Shown: positions 1 through 11,375, counted from the first letter of the stretch. The stretch: 64,000 nucleotides of DNA from Ganoderma boninense (GCA_002900995.3 CM035315.1:2968012-3032011), one strand, 5' to 3'. Translations and numbers: made by a program. Notes: a model not told the origin generated them from the letters alone.

Positions 1-56
1 CTTTACAGAGCTTGACACAGGCCATTGTGACGTCCTGAGGGCCACTGCAGCCAACA
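1..56 (+). repeat. 3' end of Copia 5' LTR
   Basis: The last 56 bp of the Copia LTR, ending in GCAGCCAACA, match the ends of the LTRs at 24685-25110 and 29468-30471. The PBS follows at once, so this is the 5' LTR of copy 1. Confidence 0.9.
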
Positions 57-73
57 GGTTATGAGCCCTGTGC
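57..73 (+). other. Primer binding site (initiator tRNA-Met anticodon arm)
   Basis: GGTTATGAGCCCTGTGC directly follows the LTR. Apart from one T in place of C it is complementary to the anticodon-arm segment GCGCAGGGCUCAUAACC of yeast-type initiator tRNA-Met. That is the half-tRNA primer site known for Drosophila copia, not the usual tRNA 3' CCA end. Confidence 0.8.
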
Positions 74-718
74 TCTCAGCACCTCAGGACTCCAAATTTC
101 GCTTGTCTATTCGCTCTCTGGCCTCACCCAGCCCCCACTCCTCTCCTGCTCCCTCTGCTTGACACATCTGCTCGCTCTGGGACTGGTTTTTTCTCTCTTC
201 GCTCCAGGACGCAGTTTTCGTCCCCTCACCTCGTCGTTTTGCCAGTGCGTCGCGCGCCACGTCATCGCCCAGGCCCCTTGTTGCCACGTCCCCACATCGT
301 GCCCATGGATCCCAGTATGTCATTCATGCCTCCCTACTCCTTTTGTGCCACCCCCATCCTCTCCAAGCCCCAGTGCTTTGCCCAGTGCTCTGCCAGCAAG
401 AGGGCGCCCCCCCAGGCCTCCCAGGTCGTCCCCCAGCTCTCCCACATGTGCCAACGCAGGGATACGGCTTTTGGGCCCACCTGCTTGTCATCTCAGGCCG
501 TGAGGCCAGATGACACCCCCCAGCACACTGCTGGGGTGGCCATGGTCGATCTTCACTGTCCCTCTGCCCTCCAGGTGTCTCCAGACCGCTCCCCTTCGCT
601 CTCCAGCCCTGCTGCGACCATGTGGAACACAGACACGGGTGCCTCGGCCCACATGACCCCCCACAGGCACTGGTTTCGCTCCTACTCACCCCACAGCATC
701 CCCATCTGCCTCGCCAAC

Positions 719-1249
719 TAAGGCTGAACATAGGTCAACCTATGGTTGATTGGGATCTGAACCTGTGAGTTTGGCCACTTTCGGAGGCTTGATTGGGATC
801 TGCATGAATCCAATCAACTTTTCACCTACAACCCACAGGTGGCAAACCTATAAGTTATAGGCTAAATCATTGATTTGATTTAAATACCAAATATAGTATT
901 TTCTCAGCTTCTGTTGAAGATTTTGACTTGGTATTGAGTATTACTAGTGTCTTTCATGCTAGAAATATGTTTATATATACAGTATTAAGCCATACAAGGA
1001 CAATTCATGAACTAAAACCTTCAATTTATACCATTTTTGGCTGTTGAAGTGTGAATCAACCTGCAAGTGACCCATACCCAAACTTACAGATCTAGGTCCC
1101 CTCTTTCCAGATGCCTGATTCAGATTTGGGGCTGATTCATAGTATAAGTACTTACAACCTAGTTGAACCTATAGATCACAACCTATGGGTAAATATCTAG
1201 GTTCAAGCTAGGTTGAACTGCGCGAAACTCAGACCTATGTTCAGCCTTA
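719..1249. mobile_element. hAT-like MITE, 531 bp
   Basis: The insertion lies inside the protease of Copia copy 1. Its ends are inverted repeats TAAGGCTGAACATAGG / CCTATGTTCAGCCTTA, and it is flanked by an exact 8-bp duplication TCGCCAAC (711-718 and 1250-1257). Removing it restores the sequence of the other Copia copies. An 8-bp target duplication and a TAAGG start fit the hAT superfamily. There is no ORF of size, so it is non-autonomous. A related terminus lies at 17647. Confidence 0.92.
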
Positions 1250-3317
1250 TCGCCAACTCCCACATTGTCTACTCTGCGGGTATGGGCTCTGTGGTGTTCC
1301 AGCCGGCTGAGATGGACGGAGTTTTGCCCCCCGCCATCGTCCTGCACGATGTCCTCCATGTCCCTGCGCTTGCCAGCAATTTACTGTCTGTTTTCCACCT
1401 CATCCGGGAGAAGGGCTACACTGTCAAGCTGTGTGCGTCGAGCGTGCTCTTCTACCACCAAGACCAGCTGTGCTTCGAGGCCCAGGTCAACGAGCACAAC
1501 GTCGGCTACCTCCTCGGCCACACCCTCTCCCAGTCCAAGTCTGCGATGTCCGCCTCCACCACCTGCGACGAGGACCTCGCCCTGTGGCACCAGCGCTGCT
1601 CCCATGTCAACCTCGACGACCTGCGCTCTGTGGTCAACAAGGAGCTTGTCAAGGGTCTCACCATCCGCTCCAAGCGTGCCCCCAGCGCGATCTGTGAGCC
1701 CTGCCTGGCTGGCAAGCTCAATCACCACTCCATCCCTCGTTTCGCCTCCAGACGGTTCGTGCGGCTTGCCCTGGTGCACACAGACCTCAAGGGCAAGCTT
1801 GCTGTGCCCACACCGGAGGGCTACCTCTACTGGATGGTGTTTCTCGACGATGCAACGCGTTTCTGGGCCCTGGCCTACCTCAAGCGCAAGAGCGACGCAT
1901 TTGCAGCCTTCAAGGCATACAAGGCCTATGCTGAGAACTGCCTAGGGCTGCGCATCAAGGCCACACGGGACGACAAGGGCAGCGAGTACATGGGCCAGGA
2001 GTTCATCGACTTCTGCGCTGAGCATGGCATCCACAGGCAGCACACTGAGCCAGACAAGCCCCACCAGAACGGCGTAGCAGAGCGAGCAAACAGGACGACG
2101 TCTGAGGGCGCCACTGCCCTGCTTGCCCAGTCCAAGCTGCCTCCTTCGTTCTGGTGCCATGCTGTCTCCACCTTTGTCCACACACGCAACTGCATGCCCA
2201 CCTCTGCGCTCGACGGTGGCATTCCCTATACAGCCTGGAAGGGTGATGGGTGCAAGCCTGATGTGTCCTATTTCCGCGTTTTTGGCTGCCTGACCTACGT
2301 GCTCATCTGCAAGAAGGACCGCAAGGCGCTGCAGCCCCACACACGCAAGTGCATCTTTATTGGCTATCCGGATGGCACCAAGGCCTGGCAGTTCTGGGAC
2401 CCTGCAGCGAAGAAGGTGATTGTCTCGTCACATGCAGTGTTTGACGAGCAGTGCTTCCCTGGCAACTCGCCCTTCATCAATGTCTTTGGCCTGCCCCTCG
2501 ACGATGTGGATGTCCCTGGGGGCCCTGATGATGCAGCACCACCAGACGACAGTGTGCCAGGAGTGCCAGAGCTGCATGATCAGGGGAGAGATGATGACTA
2601 TGATGATCCTGCACCTCTTGTGCCTCCAGCTCCTCCAGCTCCTCCTTCGCCTCCAGCACCACAGCCTGCACCTCCACCACCTCGCCAACCATCTCCAGCT
2701 CGATCACCTTCACCACCAGACTCTCCACCACCTGCACAACCTCCTGCACCACCTGCACCACCTGCGCAACTCCCTGCTTGCTCACCATCACCCCCTGCTC
2801 GTTCACCAATGCCTCCACCTGCTTGGCCACCTCCTGCACCAGTCGCTTGCCCCATTGCGCCATCTGTGCACCAGCAAGCACAAAACCCAGGTTTTAGGCC
2901 CTATCCAGCTCTCGCTCGCAAGCAGCTCCCCTCACGTGCCTTTCGCCCCCAAGGCTCCCTCAACGAGCATGCCCTTGAACGCCAGAACCTCGTTCCTCAG
3001 CGTCTCCGCATTCGCTCTGTGTCCCCTGCTCCTGCTCCTGCTCCGTCTCCTCAGCCTGAATGCTCCTCGTCGCCCGATCCACTCATTGAGGCTCCAGTCG
3101 ATGCACCAGCTGCTCCTGGCCTTAATCAAGGGTTCCCCAACCCTCCACGCTCTCCCCCACCGAGTCCCACGTCCTCAGACGACGAGCTGGACCTCATAGG
3201 TCAAGGGGACAGCAGCGATGAGGATGCACTCCATACAATGCTGGCAGGCCTCGACGATGTCTACTCTGACCCCCTGGTTGACTACCTGTCCTACAATGAA
3301 GCCCTGGACATCGCATT

Positions 3318-4905
3318 ACAATTGATGAGGAATGAAATCAATTGTTTATAATGAAGTGCACTTCCAGCAAGCACCGTGTTACGCTTGTCAATGCCCGTGG
3401 GAAAAAAATTCAGATCCAGAAAGCCTTTAACTACAGAAGTTTAGACGCTCGACTACAAATTTACTTACTGTGCTAGCACAGCTTTAGGGTTAGGGTCAAC
3501 ATTTGTTACTTTTATGAGCTCACAATAAATGGTGGCTGTGCTATATTTTGTAGCCTGTTCTTACTTCCATTGTTATACTCTTTGTCTGAGCGCTTAGTAG
3601 GGTTCACCACATTGAGTGCTCTACTATGGTCTCTATACTTTGTGTGTTGTATCTTGAGATATCTAGTCTTATAGCTCACTACAAGAAGCTGCATAAAGTG
3701 CTTATAAACATGCTAGTTTTGTACTATAATAGTTTGTTATGAACAGGTATTAGGAGCTATATATATAGTACCAGCCAAGTATCAAGCCTTAGCTTCACAT
3801 TGTGCCCTTTTAGCATAGCTGATTCAGTGGTTATTCTGTTTCTAATATAGTTACAATATAAGCAAAGTTAAAAACACAAATGCTTTGTAGTAGCTATCTA
3901 ATTTAGAGCTTAGATTGCTTGTAGTCTATCAAATTCAAATAGGTTTATAGTTAGGGTCATTTATAGTTATAAGCCCATTATAGCCATGATGGATAAGAAA
4001 TGAAATCAATTGCTTATAATAGAGTGCACTTCTTCCTAGGCTAATTACATTGTTAGAAGTTGGCCATTACTAGTAAGTCTCACTTGATACAGAGTAGCAG
4101 TTTTGAAAACTTGTATTGATACTTTTATGATATAAGTTTTGTATTTTATAGATTGTAGTATAATCTGCTACTTAGTTTTTCACTAATTATGCTAATACTG
4201 TAATGTAGTACTATCTTTTGCTAGTGGTATTTTACAGACAGCAGTACTATAGCCTCATAGACATTCACTATTCAGGCTGTTTATATTAATGCTCTCTATA
4301 GACTTACTACGCAAGAGTGTATACACTTATTGATTAATACAAAGATACAATAAATAGTATAAGACACATTAATTAGTGCCTTCTTCATCTATTTCTGCCC
4401 TTTGGCTTGCTTTCTACATATAAAAAGCGTGTTTAGTGAGTATCTAGATATGTAATGTAAGCAGCTTAACCTACTTCTGATTTAGAGCATTTTTAAAAAA
4501 CATTCCAGCATATGCTTAGAGTCATTGAGCTAGGTTTTTGTGAGCCACATTTAATAGAGAAGGACAAGCCTATATCTAGCATCTAGCACTACACCTATGG
4601 TGCTGGTGAGTACAAAACAAGTACTAATTTGTGTGCTGTTGAGAATAGATAAAACACTAGATATTACCACATTTGCTGGAAACAAGCACAGCCAAAGTAC
4701 AGACCTATTGACCAAATAGTTAACACTATGTAGCTTCTCATGAGTTCTATCCTTATCATAGCCCAGCAAACCAAGATGGTGCTTCAGCTTGCTTAAGGTA
4801 GGTGTGATGGCTAGGCACTATGCAAACCAATCCTTTGCTACCTGTTACCAACACTTTTTGTTAGTGTACAGTTTAGTGCAAAGACTAAAGCATAATGATG
4901 AAATT
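3318..4905. mobile_element. 1.6 kb AT-rich insertion in Copia copy 1, unrecognised
   Basis: The Copia sequence stops after CGCATT at 3317 and resumes with GTACAATGAG at 4906, with about 300 bp of pol lost. The insert is AT-rich with no convincing ORF. Its ends share only ACAATT in inverted orientation. A block of about 40 bp near its left end (3322-3365) recurs as a diverged direct repeat at about 3989-4034. A telomere-like TTAGGGTTAGGG occurs at 3484-3495. The element class is not recognised. Confidence 0.6.
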
Positions 4906-6225
4906 GTACAATGAGACATTCGCTCCTACACCCAAGTGGGCCTCCATCCGCGCTATCCTCGCCCTTGCAGCCCTTGAGGACCTCGAGCTTGAGTTGGTCG
5001 ACATCTCCTCTGCCTACCTCAACGGCGAGCTCAAGGAGGAGGTCTACATGCGCCAGCCAGATGGGTTCGAGGAGAAGACTCCGCAGTGGGTGTGGCGCCT
5101 CCGCAAGGCCCTCTATGGCCTCAAGCAGGCTGGCCGCTGCTGGCACAAGAAGCTCGACGAGGTGCTCACCAAGCTGGGCTTTGAACGCCTCACCTGTGAG
5201 CACAGTGTCTGGGTGTACCTGCGCGATGGTGTGCGCCTCATCATCCCTGTCTTTGTCGACGACATCACCATTGCAGGCAAGGACAAGGCAGCGATCCAGC
5301 GAGTCAAGGACGACCTGCGCAAGCACTTCAAACTGTGAGATCTGGGCCCCACATCACGGCTGCTGGGTGTGCAGATTGAGTGCAACCGCTCGCAGCGTTC
5401 CCTGTCCATCTCGCAGCGGCAGTACTCCCTGGACATCCTCGAGCGATACGGCTTCTCCAACTGCGACCCAGTCAGCACCCCCATGGACCCTGGCCTCCGC
5501 CTCAGCGCAGACATGGCTCCCACGTCGCCAGCAGACATTCGTGAGATGCAGGACATCCCCTACAGCCAGGCAGTTGGCTCTTTGTTTTATCTTGCAGTGG
5601 CCACCCGTCCAGACATTGCTCGCACTGTGGGCAACCTTGCACGCTTCTCGCAGCACCCTGGCATGGCACACTGGAAGGCAGTCAAGCACCTGTTTCGCTA
5701 CATCAAGGGCACCCTCGACTACAAGCTCACCTACGCTCCCTCGCCAGAGTCAGAGCTGTTCACCTCCTACACTGACGCAGACCACGCTGGCTGCCCTGAT
5801 ACTGGTCGCTCCACCTCTGGCTATGTGATCAAGATGGGCACTGGGGCCATCTCCTGGTCGAGTCGCCTCCAGTCCCTTGTCGCCCTGTCCACCACAGAGG
5901 CTGAGTTCATCGCTGCAGTCTCGTGTGGGCAGGAGATGCTCTGGCTGCGCAATCTGCTTACTGAGTTTGGCTACAGCATCTCCTCTGCCTCCCGCATGTG
6001 CATCGACAACCTCTCTGCTCTCTCTGTGGCCAAGAACCCAGAGCACCATGGGCGGATGAAGCACCTTGACCTGCGCTTCTACTGGCTGTGAGATGAGGTG
6101 GCCAAGAGGTGCATTGAGGTAGTGCACCTGCGCACGTCGCACATGCCTGCTGACATCCTGACCAAGTCGCTGCCCAAGCCCAAAGTGCTTGAGATGGTGA
6201 AGATGCTGGGATTGGGGACTTGAGC

Positions 6226-6238
6226 GATCAGGGGAGAG
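6226..6238 (+). other. Polypurine tract, Copia copy 1
   Basis: GATCAGGGGAGAG sits directly before the 3' LTR (TGTTGAAG at 6239). The same sequence precedes the LTR at 29468 and, reversed, the one ending at 32281. Confidence 0.8.
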
Positions 6239-6584
6239 TGTTGAAGTCAGTGCTGTAGCGCCCACAGTTTTGATCGCACCAAGTCCACGATCGCACTGTA
6301 CGTACATTGCATTGTCCCCTACTTACACTAATTTTCATTTCGTTAGAGTAGCACATCCCATAGAGATACAACATTGTCTTCATTAGAAGCTCCAACTAGC
6401 TTAGATCTGCATCCTGCTCTACTTTGCACTGTACAGTCCGCAATTCTCGCTCCCTGGGCGCCATAACGGCGCCAGTAGCATAGTGTTACATACTCTACCT
6501 AGCACGTGCTCCATGAGCTGTATCGACGCCTCTGTCAGGCTCTGTGTCCTCAGACTTTACAGAGCTTGACACAGGTGAGTAGCA
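6239..6584 (+). repeat. Copia 3' LTR, truncated
   Basis: Starts TGTTGAAGTC and follows the family LTR up to the first GTGAGTAGCAT motif. The last 75-80 bp, including the terminal AACA, are missing and are replaced by the Helitron-derived block. Confidence 0.88.
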
Positions 6585-7090
6585 TACTTGGTTGAAGAAG
6601 GCCATTTCTGGCAATACGATTGATGAGGAACATTAAGAAGCTTCTATTGTATTAGTTTAACTACCATCTCTATTTATAAGTTTTATATATACAAGCAAGC
6701 ACATAGTATAATCTCCCGCTGTTTGTAGTTTTCTCATATTAAAATTCACAATGTTTCCAACATAGCTTGCTTCATTGCTATGTTTTGCGCCATCATGAGA
6801 CCATATGTCTTCTGAATATCAATTACTCTACATACAAAGTGAAAGTTGGCATAATATACAATTCTACATAATCTATATTTTATACTAAGTTCTGTTATAG
6901 TGATCTCTGGTTCAATATTGACTTTAGTATCATAAGTAATGCAAGCAACAAAACAAAGAGCACTACCATATGTCACTATACATTGTAATGGCCTCTGACA
7001 GTGTAAACATGAAGCATTTGATTACAGTGACAACTGTTAATTAAACAAATGTATTAGCTCCCACGTGATAAACAATATGAAGATTATTAA
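6585..7090 (-). mobile_element. Helitron 3' fragment
   Basis: AT-rich block abutting the truncated Copia LTR. Its only recognisable coding part (6746-6976, minus strand) aligns with the C-terminus of the Helitron protein at 11376-17564. The rest is non-coding. The right boundary is approximate and falls in the intron of the neighbouring gene relic. Confidence 0.65.
6746..6976 (-). pseudogene. Relic of Helitron C-terminal USP-like domain
   Basis: The 76-residue frame includes YRLCRIVYYANFHFVCRVID, clearly similar to YRLCGIIYFSPNHFVCRIID in the big Helitron protein. It covers only the last part of the USP-like module. The Trp-Tyr-His-Asp stretch that follows the His box in the large copy is degraded here. 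It is therefore a second, older copy of the same Helitron family, in the same orientation. Confidence 0.75.
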
Positions 7091-7104
7091 TCTTAGACAC
7101 TTAC

Positions 7105-7653
7105 GCTCGTCCATCGCATCCTTTGCAATCGTGGCGAGGCCCAGTGTGATCCATTGTTGATTGTTAAACTCCTCTTCTGCAAGCTGGAGAGCGTCGACGG
7201 TGCTCTCGGTCTCGCTATGTTCGACCTGTGCTTGTGCTTCGCGGAGTGCGCGCGTGCATCATCCAATTGGTAAAGAGCGGCACTGTGGCGATCGACACTA
7301 TAGCGCATGCCTCGGGCGCGAGTCATGTTCGAGTAGTCGACGTCGAAGGAATGGAGTCGTTTGGGGGTGAGGTACACATCCTCGGCCACAGTGGTGAGGA
7401 TGTGGCGGAAACGGATGAAGAGGTCATCAGGGTATGGAGCACCGGAGGATAAGCTGGCGACGAGGGTGAGGAACTTTTGGGTGAGGAAGACGGTACCCCT
7501 TGCATTGAATGCGTCTCCAGAATTGACGGCCCCTACGACGGAGGTGTTGTCGATGCCATTGGTGACAGGGGATGGGCGGCGGCTGTAGGGCCACTCGAAG
7601 CTTTCAACATACTCTTGGAGTTCACTGAGAGCGAGGGTGTCGAGAGACTGCAT
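7105..7653 (-). pseudogene. 5' part of an unrecognised gene, frameshifted and cut off
   Basis: An ATG at 7653 opens a coding-like frame (starts MQSLDTLALSELQEYVESFE) through about residue 135. There a one-base frameshift in a CGCGCGC run (about 7250) moves the coding signal to a second frame, rich in Ala, Glu and Gln and likely helical (LREAQAQVEH ... DAMDERK). The second frame ends at a good splice donor, GTAAGTG, at 7104-7098. No downstream exon follows: the Helitron fragment begins within what should be the intron. I do not recognise the family. The frameshift and lost 3' end suggest a dead gene or a captured fragment. Confidence 0.5.
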
Positions 7654-9065
7654 GGTGGATGGACGAGGTGGGTGAGTGCGACGATGGACGGAGAAGGTGG
7701 GTGAATGCGACGATGGGGTTTCATTGGTGACAGTATCGGCTCTTAAATACACGTACCGTCTATGTGTTTCGTCAGCAACATGCAGCGTGAAGTGTAGAGG
7801 ATTTGTGCTGCGGCACTTGTGGCTTACCTTACAGCACTTCTTTGTAAGTTCACGGCCCTTCAAACTTCCATCCCGTTGTCTATGGTGTATTGGTCCGCGC
7901 GCTCTGAAATGTCTTTAAGAACTCATTCAACTTTACGATGAGACCGGAATCCATTTACCTGACAAATAATGTACGGCCGATGAGATTCGGATGACGACGG
8001 ACACGCAATTTGGCCTGGCAGTGTTTGGGAGGTTTTGCCACCTGGTGGTTAAATTGGCACACGTGAAGTTTAACTTCGATAGAAGAAGTACTTACGTTGC
8101 TGACGAGCACGAGGTCGTTGTACTCGGAAATCCGATTACCACCGTATCTAAGATCGCGGGGTCAGATTTTAAACCATAGCACAGGATCTGCGGGAAGAAG
8201 CCAGACGAGAATACTGGACTTACTATATTGGACGCCGTCTTCAAGAGCATCTATTTAAACTAGTTCGCGCCGGACCTCGAGATGAGATTAGGCGAGGAGC
8301 TTGACGCGGTCCATGTGTAAGCGAGGGCGCGCGGGTTTACGCAGGTGGTGAGGACGCGCAGATGTACGAAGGTGGGGAGTGCGCGCGGTGTATGCAGGAG
8401 GGGAGGGCGCGCGGGAGTACGAAGGTGGGGAGGCGCGCGAGTGTACGAAGGGCGGCACGCGAGTATACGCCGGAGGGTAGGGCGCGCGGGGCGATGCGGA
8501 GGGGTGAGCGCGCGCGGAAGTACGAAGGTGGCGAGGGCGCGCGAGTGTACGTAGGCGGGGAGGGCGTGCGGGTGTACATAGGCGGGGAGGGCGCGCGGGG
8601 GTACGCAGGAGGAGAGAGTGCGCAGGTGTACGAAGGTGGGGAGGCCGCGCGAGGCGTTGATGGGCGGAGGGTGCAGTCAACAGATTAGGACGAAGTTGGC
8701 TGTGATTTTCTCCTCCAGTGGTGATCGCGGAAGGGGACGCGGCTAGAAGACAGGACGAGGCTTGAACTTGAGGATTGAGATGAGGGGAATGGAGCGACAA
8801 GATGCGCTTCCAAAACATGCTAGGCTGGGTCAGAACCGCAGCCAGCTCGACACAAACGAACGGCCTATATAAAATGAAATGTCAGTCAACAGGTCGATGG
8901 TCGACCACAGAGGCCAGATGCAAGACGTCTGGCATGGAGGAGCAAGACCAGGAGAGCGTGCCAAATTCACCAAGTCCAGAGCGCCCAAATTGTGGCGCGA
9001 CACAGCCACAAGCGCCCGCCAAATAGAGGCAAATATTGGGATGCCCAACCGGCGGGTCTTCCCTC
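7654..9065. other. Intergenic, contains minisatellite
   Basis: About 1.4 kb with no supportable gene. Apart from the G-rich minisatellite at 8321-8658 I see only unstructured sequence. Confidence 0.5.
8321..8658. repeat. GC-rich minisatellite
   Basis: Roughly a dozen imperfect tandem units of about 25-30 bp built on GGGGAGGGCGCGCGGG plus GTACGAAGGTG. Long ORFs run through it on both strands only because the repeat lacks stop codons. Confidence 0.85.
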
Positions 9066-9476
9066 ATGCGTCTCCATTCATCCTTCCCCCATCTCCATCC
9101 ACCGCTCCGTCCGCTACTCACGCCGACCACCCACTTACTCGACCTCTACCACGATCGCCTCCTTTTGGGTCGCGTCTCGCTCGCTTCCCTCTCGTCCCAA
9201 ATCGACCGCATCCCGGTTCTGCTCACCGCGGTTCTGACCCGGTGCAGCCACATCTCCACCGCCCCGCAAGTTACCCTATCTGGACCTTGGGTGGACGCTT
9301 CAGCGAAGAGCTTAGACGTCTCTGGTACGTCTTTGTTTGCACATATCGCGCTCACGACTTTTGGCTCCGCCCTCTCATACCCCGTTCTTCCTGCTCACCA
9401 CGGTTCTGACCCGGTGTAGCAATACTTTGACCTACCGCAGCACGACCCCCTTGTGTGCGTGAACAGGCATAGTCAG
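9066..9476 (+). CDS. Possible exons of an unrecognised gene
   Basis: A coding-like frame from the ATG at 9066 (MRLHSSFPHLHPPLRPLL ...) runs to a donor GTACGT near 9326. A second short coding-like stretch (QYFDLPQHDPLVCVNRHSQ) at about 9420-9476 ends at CAG|GTAAGT. The exon phases do not join cleanly. A direct repeat of about 30 bp (9210-9240 and 9388-9418) lies at the end of each stretch, so the locus may be rearranged. It could be the 5' part of the gene at 10033, whose upstream sequence has a good acceptor at about 10020. No family is recognised. Confidence 0.25.
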
Positions 9477-10032
9477 GTAAGTATTCCCAACCTTATGATT
9501 GTAAGAGTGTTTTCAAATACGTATTGTTCTGCCTGGCCCCTCTACGATATCTTGATGCACTATTTGGTCGTCAACCTACATGCTGCACATACAACCGCGT
9601 GCTCATAGACCATTCAAGCTTTCAAACCTCAGTCCTCGTACGTTGTATCCCCTCTCTGACCTATGGTTGTATGTATCTAATATCTCTCTCGATTTCGTCC
9701 TTAATACGTGTCTTGTTGTATGTCCCTGCACGGCCCTAACAATCATCTTTAGCATATAGCACGCACTCAGCAAACCCATCGTAAGTAACTCGTAAGCTCC
9801 CCATTTTGTTTTCCTTTCATACATACGTGCTGTGCGAACCTATTTGGAGTAAAATGGATATGTTGTTTTATATTCTGCTGTGGGCGCATAATGAGGCGTG
9901 TGACGTTAATATGTTGCAGGTGAGGTGAGATGTGCACGAAAGCCGGCTGTAGACTCATCGCAATGCAGCTGAGGGGCAAAGATGTCATAAATTTCTACTA
10001 AACAACATGATTTTGCTTAGCAGCAGCCAGCA
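9477..10032. other. Non-coding
   Basis: About 550 bp with no supportable ORF. It may be intron or promoter of the gene starting at 10033. Confidence 0.4.
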
Positions 10033-10959
10033 ATGCCGATCCGCCAATCTACCAATACCCGAGGCCGTCAAATTTCGGCGGATGCGAACGTCGTTGAACG
10101 TTCAATGCAAACTAGGGCGATGACACGCGCCGGTGCAACGGTGACGTTGCCTGGCGAGCTGCTAGCCAGCACCACCAGACGCAGCCAGAGAGGACGCGCT
10201 CCCGTAATGCGTGCAGAGGACGACAGTTTGGATTCCGGCCCGTTAACAGGGTCTCCGTCGTATGCTGGGTCGCCTCTCACGGCGCCAAGTTCTACGGTTC
10301 TGTCGCAGGAGGGCGCGGGTGCAGGTTCACCCGGTCATTCGGAGCAGGACCCCGCTGCTTTGAATGCAAGTGAGCATTCGCTCGCTGGGGCATCGTCGCC
10401 CGCCAGTCGATCGACGCCCACTAGTGCCTCCTCGTCCGCTGGCCCATCTTCGCCTGGTCCATCGCACGCGGGCCACACGTCCTCTGTTAACGAGGATGTC
10501 ACCTCCCAGGTAACGGATATTTACACATATTTCAATTAACGCGCTGATTTGTATTAGGTCGACCAATTGACTGAGCATGTCATGGACTTGGCCCGCGTCC
10601 TCAAGCAGGTCAAGACGAAATTGATCGGCATGCAAGATGTCGATGACAACGTCGTCGACATCCTTGATCGGGCCAGCCGGATCGGGGATGACTGTCACAA
10701 CGTGATGAACTTGCTTAACCACACGTTCAACATGCTCAGCGAGACTTCGGACAACGTGGATTGCAACAGCAGGCAAATCGTCAAGCTCCAGAAGGAAACC
10801 AAGGAGTTGCGCGAGCTGCTCCAGAGTAGGGAGAGCAACGCCCATGCGTTCTGCGTCCACGAGAACAAACGGTTCCACAAGATCGACGGTAGGCTCAATG
10901 CGATCATGAGCCATTTGGGAATTCCGATCCCTGCTGAGGAAATTGCTGCTACGTGGTAA
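10033..10959 (+). CDS. Ser/Ala-rich coiled-coil protein, two exons
   Basis: Exon 1 is 10033-10509 and exon 2 is 10558-10959, joined in phase 0 across a 48-nt intron (GTAACG ... ATTAG). The product is about 292 aa. Residues 1-160 are disordered: Arg-rich at the start, then Ser, Ala, Gly and Pro with several SP sites. Residues 160-292 are helical with spaced Leu, Ile, Val and Met (VDQLTEHVMDLARVLKQVK, then RQIVKLQKETKELRELLQ), typical of a coiled coil. No catalytic motif or membrane segment is visible. It lies 400 bp from the Helitron ORF on the other strand and could be Helitron cargo or a host gene. The ATG at 10033 may be internal, because an acceptor (GCTTAG) lies just upstream and the frame stays open to it. 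Confidence 0.6.
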
Positions 10960-11375
10960 ATGCCTTCTGCTAACTCAGTTATATCACTCACACTTTGCCA
11001 TTATTTTTACAGGGGCAACGCGCCTGACAACCATGAGGCCTGGGCCAGTTCTTGAAGTTTCGCATCGTCAATCATTCGCATGTAGTAAGCGTACCTCGTA
11101 CAACTGGTGCATAATTGCTAACATATATCCATTAGCAAACTCAGCAAAGCCAAGGACAATATGTAGCGGTAGTACAATGAGGACATGTTTGATCTTGTGT
11201 AGACTAGTGCGAACGTGCAGAGTTTCCTTCGCGTGTATGCTTGTAATCAGAACAATGTAGCATTGATGATTAGACTGTCAACTGCATAGTGTGTGATTTG
11301 GGCTTGACCTTTGTCAGGACCTTCGCTCCATGCGGAATCATCTCTCAAGCTGATGAAGGAAAATACAACATAACT
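10960..11375. other. Intergenic, convergent 3' ends
   Basis: A 416 bp stretch between the coiled-coil gene and the end of the Helitron ORF. It should hold the Helitron 3' terminus, but I could not identify a hairpin plus CTRR end with confidence. Confidence 0.4.

Larger units (their letters stand above)
485..6223 (+). pseudogene. Copia pol (PR-IN-RT-RH), broken
   Basis: The polyprotein relic starts with the retropepsin motif DTGASAHMT near 629-655 and continues after the MITE at 1250. A GAG-pre-integrase zinc region follows (LWHQRCSHVN ... CEPCLAGK, about 1584-1710), then the integrase core with HTDLKG, RDDKGSEY and HQNGVAERAN. The next part is a Pro/Ser-rich linker (about 2600-3200). RT and RNase H lie on the far side of the 3318-4905 insertion: VFVDDITIAG near 5250-5280, YTDADHAGC near 5770, and the ALSTTEAEF motif near 5885. 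The RT start is deleted. Stops at 5336 and 6089 sit where the copy at 28562 and 29319 has CGC or CGG. No capsid or zinc knuckle is visible upstream of the protease. Confidence 0.92.
1..6584 (+). mobile_element. Copia retrotransposon copy 1, degenerate and interrupted
   Basis: This is a Ty1/Copia-type element in the order LTR end, PBS, protease, integrase, RT, RNase H, PPT, LTR. It begins before the window. The first 56 bases are the 3' end of its 5' LTR, and its truncated 3' LTR lies at 6239-6584. Two foreign segments break it, at 719-1249 and 3318-4905. The second also removed about 300 bp of pol, as comparison with the copy at 24685-30471 shows. In-frame stops at 5336-5338 and 6089-6091 confirm it is dead. 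Confidence 0.93.

Noticed and set aside
1381..3129. Several long ORFs antisense to Copia pol
   Set aside because: Shadow frames caused by GC-rich third positions; the same shadows recur in each Copia copy.
8321..8658. CRISPR-like array
   Set aside because: Units are contiguous and degenerate with no spacers; the genome is eukaryotic.
8288..8818. Long minus-strand ORF of Pro/Arg/Ala repeats
   Set aside because: It is a stop-free reading of the minisatellite; the opposite strand is equally open.
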